Assembly: GCA_040223615.1 (NCBI GenBank)
Contig: JAVKFY010000009.1
Span: forward strand, 1-64,000
Length of the DNA: 64,000 bases
Reading direction: 5' to 3'
Origin: JAVKFY01 sp040223615
GTDB lineage: Bacteria; Pseudomonadota; Alphaproteobacteria; GCA-2731375
Part shown: piece after piece, positions 34,868-43,790 of the stretch
How positions within the stretch are numbered: the stretch's first letter is position 1
Layout: each line of letters begins with the position of its first letter
The notes under the pieces: model-generated
Database searches by the model: none
What the model was told of the DNA's origin: nothing
What the model saw: only the letters and a program-made list of their open reading frames with translations
Position numbers and translations under genes: made by a program

Positions 34868-36307
34868 ATGCCGCCCATGGTCGACGACGACAAACTCCCG
34901 CCGCATCGCCTGATCGGGCTTGTTGCCGGTCCGCTTGTGTTCACCGCCCTGCTGGCGCTGCCGGCGCCGGCCGGGCTGTCGGCGGATGGCTGGACCACGG
35001 CGACGGTTGGCGCGTGGATGGCGCTGTGGTGGATGACCGAGGCGACGGCGCTGGCGGTGACCGCGCTGCTGCCGCTGATCCTGTTCCCCCTGCTTGGCAT
35101 TCGCGGGCTGGACGAGACCGCGCAGGCCTACGCCAACCCGCTGATCTTCCTGTTCCTGGGCGGATTCCTGCTGGCCCGGGCGATGCGGGTGTGGACGCTG
35201 GACCGGCGGCTGGCGCTGGCGGTGCTGGGCCTGGCCGGCGCGCACCCCGCCCGCGTCGTCGGCGGCATCATGGCGGTCACCGCCTTCCTGTCGATGTGGG
35301 TCTCCAACACCGCCACCGCGATGGTGATGCTGCCGATCGGCCTGTCGGTGGTCGCGTTGTTCGCCGAGCAGAAGGACGCGAAGCTGCCGCCCGCGCTGCT
35401 GCTCGGTATCGCCTACGCGGCGACCATCGGCGGCATGGGCACGATCATCGGCACGCCGCCGAACGCGCTGTTCGTCGGCTTCATGGCCGAAAGCTACGGC
35501 ATCGAGATCGGCTTCGCGCAATGGATGCTGGTCGGCGTGCCGCTGGTCTGTGTGCTGCTGCCGCTGGCCTGGCTGGTGCTCACGCGGGTGTGCTTCCGGC
35601 TCGGCGACGATGCGGCACCGGCGGTCGCGGCCGCGATCGCAACGCAACGCGCTGGGCTGGCGCCGATATCGCGCGCGGAGGTCATGGTCGCGGTGCTGAT
35701 GGTGCTGGTCGCGGTCTGCTGGCTGTTCCGACCGCTGCTGAACGCATTCGTGCCGCTGAGCGACGCCGGCATCGCGATGACCGGCGCGGCGCTGCTGTTC
35801 GTGCTGCCGGCCGACCTGAAGCGCGGACGCTTCCTGCTGCACTGGGACGAGGCGATGACGATCCGCTGGGACGTGCTGATCCTGTTCGGCGGCGGGCTGG
35901 CGCTGGCCGGCGCGATCGGCGCCTCGGACCTGGCCGGCTGGATCGGCGAGAGGCTGGCCGGATTCGACGCGCTGCCGGCCTGGGCGCTGCTGCTGGCACT
36001 GGGAATCCTGATCGTGCTTGTCGGCGAGCTGGCCAGCAACACCGCGATGGCCGCCGTGTTCCTGCCCGTCGCCGGCGCGGCGGCGCTGGCCATGGGTGAG
36101 CCGGCGGTGACGCTGACGCTGCCGATCGCGCTGTTCGCGACGCTGGGCTTCATGCTGCCGGTGGCGACGCCGCCGAACGCGGTGATCTTCGGGTCCGGCG
36201 CGGTGAAGATGGGGCACATGCTGCGCGCCGGCGCGATCCTCGACGCGGTCGGCATCGTCGTCGTCGCCATCGGCGTGCTCACGCTCGGCCGCTGGGTGCT
36301 AGGCTAG
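34868..36307 (+). CDS. SLC13/DASS-family anion transporter
   Basis: The 479-residue membrane protein of the divalent anion:sodium symporter family has two copies of the family's SNT motif, in WVSNTATAMVMLPIG near residue 145 and ELASNTAMAAVFLPV near 390. The associated TPPN loops occur as GTIIGTPPNALF and VATPPNAVIFGSG. About eleven to twelve helices are visible. Substrates of the family are succinate, citrate and sulfate. ATG 34868 and ATG 34877 are both possible; neither has a good ribosome site. Confidence 0.9.
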   Translation: MPPMVDDDKLPPHRLIGLVAGPLVFTALLALPAPAGLSADGWTTATVGAWMALWWMTEATALAVTALLPLILFPLLGIRGLDETAQAYANPLIFLFLGGFLLARAMRVWTLDRRLALAVLGLAGAHPARVVGGIMAVTAFLSMWVSNTATAMVMLPIGLSVVALFAEQKDAKLPPALLLGIAYAATIGGMGTIIGTPPNALFVGFMAESYGIEIGFAQWMLVGVPLVCVLLPLAWLVLTRVCFRLGDDAAPAVAAAIATQRAGLAPISRAEVMVAVLMVLVAVCWLFRPLLNAFVPLSDAGIAMTGAALLFVLPADLKRGRFLLHWDEAMTIRWDVLILFGGGLALAGAIGASDLAGWIGERLAGFDALPAWALLLALGILIVLVGELASNTAMAAVFLPVAGAAALAMGEPAVTLTLPIALFATLGFMLPVATPPNAVIFGSGAVKMGHMLRAGAILDAVGIVVVAIGVLTLGRWVLG

Positions 36308-36311
36308 CGCG

Positions 36312-37136
36312 ATGAACGACAAAGCCTTCGATCCGGAAGCCTTCCGGCGGTTCGAGCATGACGGCTGGAACAAGCTGCATGCCGGCTATCACACGCACTG
36401 GGCGCACCTCACGTCGCAGGTGGTGCCAGCGCTGCTCGATGCGGCCGGTGTCGGCGACGGCACGGTCCTGCTCGACGTCGCCAGCGGGCCGGGCTACGTC
36501 GCCGGCATCGCGGCCGAACGCGGCGCGCGGGTCACCGGCCTCGACTTCGCCGCAAACATGGTGGCGCTGGCGATGGCCAACTTCCCCAGTGCCAGCTTTC
36601 AACAAGGCGATGCGGAGGCCCTGCCCTTCGACGACGCCAGCTTCGACGCGGTGACCATCAACTTCGGCGTGTTGCATTTCCCGGACACCGACAAGGCGCT
36701 GGCCGAGGCATTCCGGGTGCTGCGGCCGGGCGGTCGCATCGCCTTCACCAACTGGGCCAAGACGCAGCGCTCGGCGCTGTTCATCTCCGGCAAGGCGGTC
36801 CAGACGCACGGCACGCTTGCGGTCGACCTGCCGCCGGGCACGCCGCCCTTCCGCTTCGCCGAGCCCGAGGAGTGCGCGCGCACGCTGGACGGCATCGGCT
36901 TCACCGACGTGACCTGCGCGACGCACGACCTGGTCTGGCGCCTGCCGCGGCCGTTCGACCTGATGGGTGCGTTCATGGAGTCGGGCGCGCGCACCAGCGG
37001 CCTGCTGAACGCGCAAGACCCAGCCGCGCTGCCCGCCATCGGCGCGGCGATGACCGAGGGGTGCGAGGCCTATGTCGAGGGCGACGAGGCGCAGCTGCCG
37101 ATGCCCTGCGTCCTGACCGGGGCGCGCAAGCCGTGA
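36312..37136 (+). CDS. class I SAM-dependent methyltransferase
   Basis: A 274-residue methyltransferase. Motif I is LLDVASGPGYVAGIAAERGA near residue 51, strand 2 ends in GLDFAANMVALA near 78, and DAVTINFGVLHFP near 120 is motif II. It resembles the UbiE group without a certain substrate. It begins four bases after the transporter stop, so it is probably in the same transcript. A reasonable role would be modification of something imported, but the sequence does not show it. Confidence 0.85.
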   Translation: MNDKAFDPEAFRRFEHDGWNKLHAGYHTHWAHLTSQVVPALLDAAGVGDGTVLLDVASGPGYVAGIAAERGARVTGLDFAANMVALAMANFPSASFQQGDAEALPFDDASFDAVTINFGVLHFPDTDKALAEAFRVLRPGGRIAFTNWAKTQRSALFISGKAVQTHGTLAVDLPPGTPPFRFAEPEECARTLDGIGFTDVTCATHDLVWRLPRPFDLMGAFMESGARTSGLLNAQDPAALPAIGAAMTEGCEAYVEGDEAQLPMPCVLTGARKP

Positions 37137-37176
37137 CGGGCAGGCACTGGACTTGAACCCCTGAGGAGACACCCTG

Positions 37177-37896
37177 ATGCCGTTCTTCGAGCGCGACGGC
37201 GCGCGCATTCACTACGAGATCCACGGCGAGGGCTTCCCCGTGCTGCTGCTCGCGGCGGGCGGCATGCGCTCGTCAATTCCGTTCTGGGCAACGACGCCCT
37301 TGAACGCGGTCGAACTGCTGGCGCCGCATTATCAGGTCATCGCCATGGACCAGCGCAACGCCGGTCGCTCGACGGCGCCGATCACGGGCACGGACGGCTG
37401 GCGGGACTACAGGGACGACCAGATCGGCCTGCTCGACCATCTCGGCATCGACCGGTTCCATGCCGCCGGCATGTGCATCGGCGGGTCGTTCATCATGGAG
37501 CTGGTCCACGCCGTGCCGCAGCGGATCGTGTCCGCGGTGATGCTGCAGCCGATCGGGTATGACGACAACCACCAGACCTTCGTCGAGCTGTTCGACAGCT
37601 GGATGGCGGAGGTGAAGCCGAGCCATCCATCGGTCAGCGATTCGGATTGGGCGACGTTCCGCGACACCATGTTCGGCAGCAAGAAGCTGTTGTTCAACAT
37701 GGACGAGGACGATGTCGCCCGGTGCCACATCCCGCTGCTGGTCCTGATGGGCGACGACGCCTACCACCCGGAGATCACGTCGCGGAAGATCGTCGAGCTG
37801 GCACCGCACGCGAGCCTGATCGAACGCTGGAAGGATGGGCAAAGCAACGGCGCCGCGTGCGCGGCGATCGAGGCCTTCTTCGCCAAGCACAGCTAG
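37177..37896 (+). CDS. alpha/beta hydrolase with a cysteine in the nucleophile elbow
   Basis: The 239-residue protein has the alpha/beta hydrolase start IHYEIHGEGFPVLLLAAGG and an oxyanion region VIAMDQRNAGRS. The nucleophile elbow reads AAGMCIGGSF near residue 105, a cysteine where most members have serine. The acid candidate is in LLVLMGDDAYHPE. The histidine normally near the C-terminus is not evident: only HA in ELAPHASLIERW is near. It may be a dienelactone-hydrolase-like or inactive member. ATG 37177 follows GAGGAGA. Confidence 0.78.
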   Translation: MPFFERDGARIHYEIHGEGFPVLLLAAGGMRSSIPFWATTPLNAVELLAPHYQVIAMDQRNAGRSTAPITGTDGWRDYRDDQIGLLDHLGIDRFHAAGMCIGGSFIMELVHAVPQRIVSAVMLQPIGYDDNHQTFVELFDSWMAEVKPSHPSVSDSDWATFRDTMFGSKKLLFNMDEDDVARCHIPLLVLMGDDAYHPEITSRKIVELAPHASLIERWKDGQSNGAACAAIEAFFAKHS

Positions 37897-37941
37897 CGAG
37901 ACGTCCTGTTGGCCGGCACCACGTCGCGCCGACATCCATTC

Positions 37942-37992
37942 ACTTCACCTGTCGTCTCCGCCCCAGAAAGGAAAGGACAGGTGGGGTGGGTG
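37942..37992. repeat. intergenic repeat family 2, copy 3
   Basis: CACCTGTC and GACAGGTG form the arms, around TCTCCGCCCCAGAAAGG. The flanks extend as TTCA and GGGTGGGTGA. The element lies between convergent genes (hydrolase and acyl-CoA synthetase) and may end transcription from both. Confidence 0.55.
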
Positions 37993-38021
37993 ATGCCGCT
38001 TCGAGCTTACCGAGACGCGCC

Positions 38022-39575
38022 TTAGCGATCCTCCCCCGGCACCTTGCCGGAGGTCAGCCAGGCTTCCATCTCGTGGCGCTGGACCTTGCCGGTGACCGAG
38101 CGCGGGAAGGTCTCGGCCGCGATGAAGTGGATCGCTTTGGGCTGCTTGAAGCCGGCCAGCGCCTGACGGCACGCGGCGTAGAGCTCGTCCTCGGCCAGCG
38201 CCTTGTCCTTGCGGGCGATGAAGGCGACCGGCACCTCGCCCCAGCGGTCGTCGGCGCGGCGTACCACGGCGGCGTCGGCGACCTGCTCGTGGGCCAGCAG
38301 GATGCGCTCGATCTCGGCCGGGTAGATGTTCTCGCCGCCGGACTTGATCATGTACTTGGCGCGGTCGACGAACTGATAGCGCCCGTCAGGCAGGCGCACG
38401 AACACGTCGCCCATGTGGAACCAGCCGTCGCGGAAGTCCTTCGCGTTGGCCTCCGGGTTGCGCCAGTAGCCGGAGAACATGGTCGGGCCGCGCAACGCGA
38501 TCTCGCCGGGCTCGCCGTCCGGCACGTCGTTGCCGTCCTCGTCAAGCAGCCTGAGCTCGACGAAGTTGGAGCGCATCTTGGCCAGGCTGTCGGGAATGGT
38601 GCCGGGCGGGATCAGCGAGGTGGTGCACGGCGGCGTGCCGGTTTCCGTCGAGCCGAAGGTGTTGATGAAGGGTGCGTCGAGCAGGCTGGTGATCTCGGCG
38701 AGCTGGTGCGTTGGCACCAGGTCGGCCATCGCCCCGCAGGCGCCGACGTAGCGCGGCTTGATATCGCGGGCCTTGATACCCTCGATCAGCCGGTCGATCA
38801 TGCCCGGCATCAGTACCAGCCAGGCTAGGCGCTCGTGCTCGATCAGGTGCAGCATCGCATCGAGGTCGAAGCCGTCCAGCACCACCACCTTGCCGCCGGT
38901 CATCAACGTCGCCAGCGAAATGTCCGAGGCGCCCATGTGGTAGAGCGGCGGCCAGGCGACGCAGGTGTCGCCCGGCGTGATCGGCAGGTCGACGTGCATC
39001 AGCATCGCGCGCGCCACCTCCGCCCGGTGGCTGATCACCGCGCCCTTGGGCAAGCCGGTGGTGCCCGAGGTGTAGAGGATCACCAGCCCGGCCTCCGGGT
39101 CGACCTCGACGCCGGGTTCGGCGTTCGACGCCTTGGCCAGCGCCGCCTCCCAGTCGTCGCCGAGGCTGAGCACCGGCAGGCCGTGGGTGTCGATCTGGCC
39201 GAGCAGGCTGCTGTGGCGCGGCGAGACGATGACCAGGGTCGGCTCCACCAGGTCGAGGCAGTGCTGCACCTCGGCCGGTGCCAGGCGCCAGTTCTGGCAC
39301 GCCAGGATGACCCCGAGCTTGGCGCAGGCGAGCTTGATCTCCAGGTATTCCGCGCAGTTCTCGGCCAGCAGCGCGACGCGCTCGCCGGGCTTCAGGCCCT
39401 GGGCGGCGATTGTCGCGGCGGTGCGGTTCACCCGGTCGTTGAGCTGGGCATAGGTCAGCACCTTGTCGCCGTCCTGCACCGCGGCGCGGCCGGGATGGCT
39501 GGCGACGCGGTCGCGGAACAGACTGCCAACGGTGGCGCGGCCGGCGGTGGCGATGAGGGCGGATGGGTCGGTCAT
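38022..39575 (-). CDS. acyl-CoA synthetase (AMP-forming)
   Basis: The 517-residue ligase activates a carboxylic acid to acyl-AMP and then acyl-CoA. The AMP-binding signature LVILYTSGTTGLPKGAVISH is near residue 160. GSTETGTPPCTT near 305 and GEIALRGPTMFSGYW near 370 are adenylate contacts. SGGENIYPAEIERILLAH and the catalytic lysine region FPRSVTGKVQRHEME close the C-domain. ATG 39575 is favoured over 39611. It stands opposite the D-2-hydroxyacid dehydrogenase gene and shares a 94-bp divergent gap. Confidence 0.93.
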   Translation of the reverse strand: MTDPSALIATAGRATVGSLFRDRVASHPGRAAVQDGDKVLTYAQLNDRVNRTAATIAAQGLKPGERVALLAENCAEYLEIKLACAKLGVILACQNWRLAPAEVQHCLDLVEPTLVIVSPRHSSLLGQIDTHGLPVLSLGDDWEAALAKASNAEPGVEVDPEAGLVILYTSGTTGLPKGAVISHRAEVARAMLMHVDLPITPGDTCVAWPPLYHMGASDISLATLMTGGKVVVLDGFDLDAMLHLIEHERLAWLVLMPGMIDRLIEGIKARDIKPRYVGACGAMADLVPTHQLAEITSLLDAPFINTFGSTETGTPPCTTSLIPPGTIPDSLAKMRSNFVELRLLDEDGNDVPDGEPGEIALRGPTMFSGYWRNPEANAKDFRDGWFHMGDVFVRLPDGRYQFVDRAKYMIKSGGENIYPAEIERILLAHEQVADAAVVRRADDRWGEVPVAFIARKDKALAEDELYAACRQALAGFKQPKAIHFIAAETFPRSVTGKVQRHEMEAWLTSGKVPGEDR

Positions 39576-39669
39576 GGCGTGGTCAACTCCCTGTCCCGCC
39601 AGCATAGCCACGCTCCGCGGCGGCGCCTAGAATGTCGGCTCCCGCCCACCTTCCGGCTGATTCCCGACG

Positions 39670-40701
39670 ATGCCCAACGCCCGCCTGACCTGTTTCCTGC
39701 CGCTGCCCGCGACCACCGCCCGGACCCTGATGGAGACGGCCAAGGGCATCGACCTGACGGTGCTGACCCACGACATGGACGAGGCGGCCAAGTGGGCGGC
39801 GCTGGAGGCGGCGCACGGCCAGGTTATCGGCGCCTCGCGCCAGGAACTGCCGAAGGACCTGCACGTCACCGCCGCCTACCTGGAGCGCTGCCCGAACGTG
39901 CTGGCGGTGTCCTCGACCGGCGCCGGCTACGACACCATCGACCTGGACGCCTGCACCGCCGCCGGCGTGATCGCGGTGAACCAGGCCGGCGCCAACAAGG
40001 AAGCCGTCGCCGAGCACACCATGGCGATGATGCTGACGCTCGGCAAACGCATCGGCGAGGCCGACCGGCGGCTGCGGCGCGAACGCGGCTTCGCGCGCGC
40101 CGACCTGATCGGCACCGACATCGTCGGCAAGACTATCGGCATCGTCGGCATCGGCCACATCGGCACCCGCGTCGCCAGGCTGTGCGAGGGGCTGCTTGGC
40201 ATGCGGGTGATCGCGGTCGATCCCTATGTCGACGGCCAGGAGATCGCGAGGCGCGGCGCCGAGCTGGTCGACATGGAAACCCTGCTGGCGGAATCGGACG
40301 TGGTCACGATCCACTGTCCGCGCACCGCCGAGACGCTGCGGCTGATGGATGCCGAGGCATTCGGCAAGATGAAGGCGGGCGCCTTCTTTATCAACACCGC
40401 GCGCGGCGGCATCCACGACGAGGCGGCGCTGTTCGACGCGCTGGCGAGCGGGCACCTGGGCGGTGCCGGCGTCGACGTCTGGGACGACGAGCCGCCGCCG
40501 CTGGACCATCCGCTGCTCAGCCTCGACAACGTCGTTGCCACGCCGCACACCGCCGGCATCACCCGCGAAAGCCGCGAGAACGTGGCGCAGCACCTGGCGA
40601 CGCAGATGATCGGCATCTTCCGTGGCGAGAGGCCGCCGCGGCTGCTCAATCCGGAGGCCTGGGACACGTTCCAGGGCCGCTACGGAAAAGTCTTCAAATA
40701 A
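39670..40701 (+). CDS. D-2-hydroxyacid dehydrogenase
   Basis: The 343-residue NAD(P)-dependent dehydrogenase interconverts 2-hydroxy and 2-oxo acids. The nucleotide motif is IGIVGIGHIGTRVARLCEG near residue 160. The catalytic set is visible as INTARGGIHDEAAL (arginine), DVWDDEPPP (glutamate) and ATPHTAGITRES (histidine). It resembles the phosphoglycerate and glyoxylate/hydroxypyruvate reductase groups. It is followed 12 bp later by a MaoC hydratase and two cupin genes, probably one operon for an unknown hydroxy acid. Confidence 0.92.
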   Translation: MPNARLTCFLPLPATTARTLMETAKGIDLTVLTHDMDEAAKWAALEAAHGQVIGASRQELPKDLHVTAAYLERCPNVLAVSSTGAGYDTIDLDACTAAGVIAVNQAGANKEAVAEHTMAMMLTLGKRIGEADRRLRRERGFARADLIGTDIVGKTIGIVGIGHIGTRVARLCEGLLGMRVIAVDPYVDGQEIARRGAELVDMETLLAESDVVTIHCPRTAETLRLMDAEAFGKMKAGAFFINTARGGIHDEAALFDALASGHLGGAGVDVWDDEPPPLDHPLLSLDNVVATPHTAGITRESRENVAQHLATQMIGIFRGERPPRLLNPEAWDTFQGRYGKVFK

Positions 40702-40713
40702 CGGAGGACCGTC

Positions 40714-41175
40714 ATGCTCACCGTGAATACCCCCAACGACCTGAAGAACCACATCGGTGCCGAGCTCGGGACCAGCGAGTGGGTCACCGTCGACCAGGAC
40801 ATGATCAACCGCTTCGCCGACGCCACCGGCGATCACCAGTGGATCCACGTCGACGTCGAGCGCTGCAAGAAGGAGATGCCGGACGGCCTGCCGATCGCGC
40901 ACGGCTATCTCACGCTGTCGCTGCTGCCGATCTTGATGTCGCAGCTGGTGAAGGTGGAACAGCGCAGCCGCGGCATCAACTACGGCTCCAACCGGGTGCG
41001 CTTCACCGGGCCGGTCCCGGCCGGCAGCAAGGTGCGCGCCAAGGGCAAGATCAAGGCCGTCGAGGACATCAAGGGCGACGGCGTGCAGATCATCTACGAA
41101 GTACAGATCGAGCGCGAGGGCAGCGAACGCCCGGTGCTGGTGGCGGAGACCATCGGCCTGTCGTACAACGCCTGA
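40714..41175 (+). CDS. MaoC-family (R)-specific enoyl-CoA hydratase-like protein
   Basis: A 153-residue hot-dog-fold protein. The hydratase-2 motif appears as NRFADATGDHQWIHVD near residue 30, containing the Asp/His pair used by (R)-specific enoyl-CoA hydratases. PIAHGYLTLSLLP follows and TIGLSYN closes the fold. It should hydrate an enoyl-CoA to the (R)-hydroxyacyl-CoA. GGAGGACC precedes ATG 40714. It is the second gene of the four-gene unit with the D-2-hydroxyacid dehydrogenase and cupins. Confidence 0.9.
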   Translation: MLTVNTPNDLKNHIGAELGTSEWVTVDQDMINRFADATGDHQWIHVDVERCKKEMPDGLPIAHGYLTLSLLPILMSQLVKVEQRSRGINYGSNRVRFTGPVPAGSKVRAKGKIKAVEDIKGDGVQIIYEVQIEREGSERPVLVAETIGLSYNA

Positions 41176-41185
41176 GGCTGCGGCG

Positions 41186-41731
41186 ATGACCACACCTGCC
41201 GTCCGCCGCATCGTCACCGGCCACAATGCCGAGGGCAAATCCTGCATCGTCGAGGACGGGCCGCCGCCGGTGGTCGCCGAGTCGCCGGCGCTGCCGGGCC
41301 TGCGGCTGATGAACGTGTGGGCCACCGGACCGACGCCGGACGACGTGCACGCGCCCGATCGCATCGCCGCGCACGGAACGCTGCACCCGCCGGCCGGCGG
41401 CACCGTGATCCGGGTGATCGACATCCCGCCGGAGCCCGATACACGCGCCGGGCTGGACGAGATGTACGCCAAGGTCGCGGCCGCCGGCATGTTTCCCGAC
41501 ATGGGCGACATCCCCTCCGACCGCACTCGGCACCCGGGCATGCACACGACGCACACGGTGGACTACGCGATCATCCTGTCGGGCGAGATGTACGCGGTGT
41601 TGGAGGACGGCGAGACCCTGATGAAGGCCGGCGACATCCTGGTCCAGCGCGGCACCAACCACGCCTGGTCGAACCGCTCCGGCGACATCTGCCGCGTGTG
41701 TTTCGTCCTGATCGACGGGACGCGGCCATGA
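41186..41731 (+). CDS. cupin-domain protein (tandem copy 1)
   Basis: A 181-residue cupin with a conserved N-terminal stretch RRIVTGHNAEGKSCIVEDG. The cupin core is MHTTHTVDYAIILSGEMYAV near residue 114, followed by the second motif GDILVQRGTNHAWSN near 150. Motif 1 has HTxxTVDY rather than the usual HxH, so metal binding is uncertain. It overlaps a near-duplicate downstream (41728-42267) by 4 bp. No enzyme activity can be assigned; related proteins occur next to dehydrogenases. Confidence 0.82.
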   Translation: MTTPAVRRIVTGHNAEGKSCIVEDGPPPVVAESPALPGLRLMNVWATGPTPDDVHAPDRIAAHGTLHPPAGGTVIRVIDIPPEPDTRAGLDEMYAKVAAAGMFPDMGDIPSDRTRHPGMHTTHTVDYAIILSGEMYAVLEDGETLMKAGDILVQRGTNHAWSNRSGDICRVCFVLIDGTRP

Positions 41732-42267
41732 AGGCCATTCGCCGCATCGTTACCGGCCACAATGCCGAGGGCAGGTCGTGCATTGTCGAGGACGGGGCGC
41801 CGCCGGTGACCCGTACGGTCGCCTCGCGCCCCGGCTTCCAGACCACCAACGTGTGGACCACGACCGCGATACCCGAGCCGGTCGACGCGCCGGACCGGGT
41901 GGCCGAGCATACGACACTGCACCCGCCGGCCAGCGGCACGGTGATCCGGGTGATCGACTTCCCGCCGGAGCCGAAGGACGCCGGCGAGCTCGCCGCGTTC
42001 TACGCCCCGGCGCTGGGCGAGGAAAACCCGTTCCCGGACATGCACAAGGTCGACGCCGACCGCTCGCGCCACCCGCGCATGCACACGACGGACACGGTGG
42101 ACTACGCGATCATCCTGGAGGGCGAGATCTACGCAGTGATGGACGTCGACGAGACCCTGATGAAGGCTGGCGACATCCTGGTGCAACGCGGCACCAACCA
42201 CGCCTGGTCAAACCGGTCGGACGCCAACTGCCGTATTTGCTTCGTACTCATCGACGGGACTCGCTAG
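41728..42267 (+). CDS. cupin-domain protein (tandem copy 2)
   Basis: The 179-residue partner of the preceding cupin, sharing most residues by eye, including RRIVTGHNAEGRSCIVEDG, MHTTDTVDYAIILEGE and GDILVQRGTNHAWSN. It begins with an ATGA overlap. Differences cluster in the middle linker (residues 75-95). The pair is likely a recent duplication and may form a heterodimer. A family 1 palindrome begins 18 bp after its stop. Confidence 0.82.
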   Translation: MKAIRRIVTGHNAEGRSCIVEDGAPPVTRTVASRPGFQTTNVWTTTAIPEPVDAPDRVAEHTTLHPPASGTVIRVIDFPPEPKDAGELAAFYAPALGEENPFPDMHKVDADRSRHPRMHTTDTVDYAIILEGEIYAVMDVDETLMKAGDILVQRGTNHAWSNRSDANCRICFVLIDGTR

Positions 42268-42284
42268 AGGCCTTCCGTCGCGCG

Positions 42285-42389
42285 TCATCCCGGCCGGTGC
42301 GCGCAGCGCATCGAGCCGGGATCAACGGTCTACGACATTTGAGCCGTCGGCCGTTGATCCCGGCTTTCCCTGCGGTCGGCCGGGATGAC
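42285..42389. repeat. intergenic palindromic repeat (REP-like family 1) overlapping the mscS 3' end
   Basis: A 105-bp element begins GTCATCCCGGCC and ends GGCCGGGATGAC. Its inner arms contain GATCAACGG and CCGTTGATC, and the GCGCGCAGCGC spacer is shared with the copy at 7527-7622. It lies between convergent genes, but its right half is inside the mscS coding sequence and supplies that gene's final codons and stop. Confidence 0.75.
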
Positions 42390-43443
42390 GATCACTTTCG
42401 ACGTCCCGTTCCAGCTCCACGCGCATCCTCGGCAGGCTGTCGGGGTGGTTCGCCTGAAGCCATGCCAGCAGTTCCTCGCGCACGAAGCAGCGCAGGTCCC
42501 AGGCTTGGCCAGCGCTCCCCGCGCTCATCAAGGCGCGCAGCTCGACCGACTCCGCGCCGGCATTGGTGACCTGGAACACCTTCACCTTGCCGTCCCACAG
42601 GTCGGATGTCGCGACGATGTCGAAGAAGGCCTGCCGCACCTCGGCCACGGGCACGCGGTAATCGGCGTAGAGGAACACCGTGCCCAGGATGTCGGCGGAC
42701 CGGCGGGTCCAGTTCTGGAACGGGTTCTCGATGAAGTAGCTGAGCGGCACGATCAAGCGGCGCAGGTCCCAGATACGCACCACGACGTAGGTCGAAGTGA
42801 TCTCCTCGATCCAGCCCCACTCGCCCTCGACGATGACGACGTCGTCGATGCGCACCGGGTCGGTGAGCGCGATCTGCAGGCCGGCGATCAGGTTGGACAG
42901 CGCCGGCCGGGCCGCCATGCCGATCACCAGCCCGGCGATGCCGGCCGACGCGAACAGGCTGACACCGATCTGGCGCACCGCCGGAAAGCTCATCAGCATC
43001 AGGCATACGGTGATCACGGCGATCACCGCGACCGCGACCCGGCGCAGCACGCGGATGCGGGTGTGCATCTGCCGCGCCGTCAGGTTGTCGGCCTGTGTGA
43101 TGTCGAAGCGGGCCTCGACATAGTCCTCGATGACACCGGTGAGCGCGATGGCGAGCCAGCCGATCGCGCCGGTCAGCAACACCGACACCACGCGGCGCAC
43201 GGCGTCCAGCGTCGCCGCATCGGTCGGCATCTTCGGCAGCAGCGCCAGCACCACCAGCAGCCACACGACCCAGAGCGTCGGCCGACGGCCGCGGCGGACC
43301 AGCGCCTCGTCGATCACCGAGTCGGTGCGCCCGGTGGCACGGGCGGCGATGGCGAAGACGATCAGGTGCGCCACCGTCACCATGGCCACGACCGCCACCA
43401 GACTGGCGCCCCAGATCAGCCAGGGGTGCTGCAACAGCGTCAA
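42322..43443 (-). CDS. MscS-family mechanosensitive ion channel
   Basis: The 373-residue membrane channel should open under membrane tension to release osmolytes. The pore helix and cage start are typical: GIAGLVIGMAARPALSNLIA near residue 180, then LTDPVRIDDVVIVEGEWGWI and PLSYFIENPFQNWTR. About five hydrophobic helices precede it. The start is read as TTG 43443, with GGGAGG six bases upstream and a TTGA overlap with the previous gene. The longer open frame to 45051 is only shadow. The last 22 or so residues are encoded by a REP element. Confidence 0.88.
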   Translation of the reverse strand: MTLLQHPWLIWGASLVAVVAMVTVAHLIVFAIAARATGRTDSVIDEALVRRGRRPTLWVVWLLVVLALLPKMPTDAATLDAVRRVVSVLLTGAIGWLAIALTGVIEDYVEARFDITQADNLTARQMHTRIRVLRRVAVAVIAVITVCLMLMSFPAVRQIGVSLFASAGIAGLVIGMAARPALSNLIAGLQIALTDPVRIDDVVIVEGEWGWIEEITSTYVVVRIWDLRRLIVPLSYFIENPFQNWTRRSADILGTVFLYADYRVPVAEVRQAFFDIVATSDLWDGKVKVFQVTNAGAESVELRALMSAGSAGQAWDLRCFVREELLAWLQANHPDSLPRMRVELERDVESDRHPGRPQGKPGSTADGSNVVDR

Positions 43444-43778
43444 ATCGGTCCTCCCTTTCGCGCCGCCCGAACGGCCGGCCTTCGTGTCGCCACCAGCAGT
43501 AGGAACAGGGCGAACGGCGCCAGCGCCAGGCACCCCAGATTGAGCATCGTGCCGCCATAGGGCAGCACCGGCAGCCACATGATCGCAAGGATGGTCCAGA
43601 ATATCACCTTGGCGCACGCCGTCGGCCGTCCCGACAGGACGACCAGCGCCGGCTCCAGGAAGACCAGCCGGTCGGACCGGTTGACGTAGACCACGAAGGT
43701 GCCAAGGAAGTCGCACAGGCCGCGGAGGCAATAGCGCGCCGGCAACCAGTGCCGCTGCGTATCCGTCTGCGACAGCAT
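43440..43778 (-). CDS. small hypothetical membrane protein
   Basis: A 112-residue protein with three hydrophobic stretches (FLGTFVVYVN, TILAIMWLPVLPYGGTML, LALAPFALFLLLVAT). I do not recognise a family. The start at ATG 43778 is 12 bp after the MFS stop, and its own stop overlaps the TTG of mscS. That position makes it part of a three-gene transcript with the transporter and the channel. An accessory role to MscS is possible but unproven. Confidence 0.6.
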   Translation of the reverse strand: MLSQTDTQRHWLPARYCLRGLCDFLGTFVVYVNRSDRLVFLEPALVVLSGRPTACAKVIFWTILAIMWLPVLPYGGTMLNLGCLALAPFALFLLLVATRRPAVRAARKGGPI

Positions 43779-43790
43779 CGCGCGATCCGC

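Noticed and set aside
38835..41189. A 784-codon plus-strand frame over the acyl-CoA synthetase and neighbours
   Set aside because: It is an out-of-frame shadow of genes on both strands.
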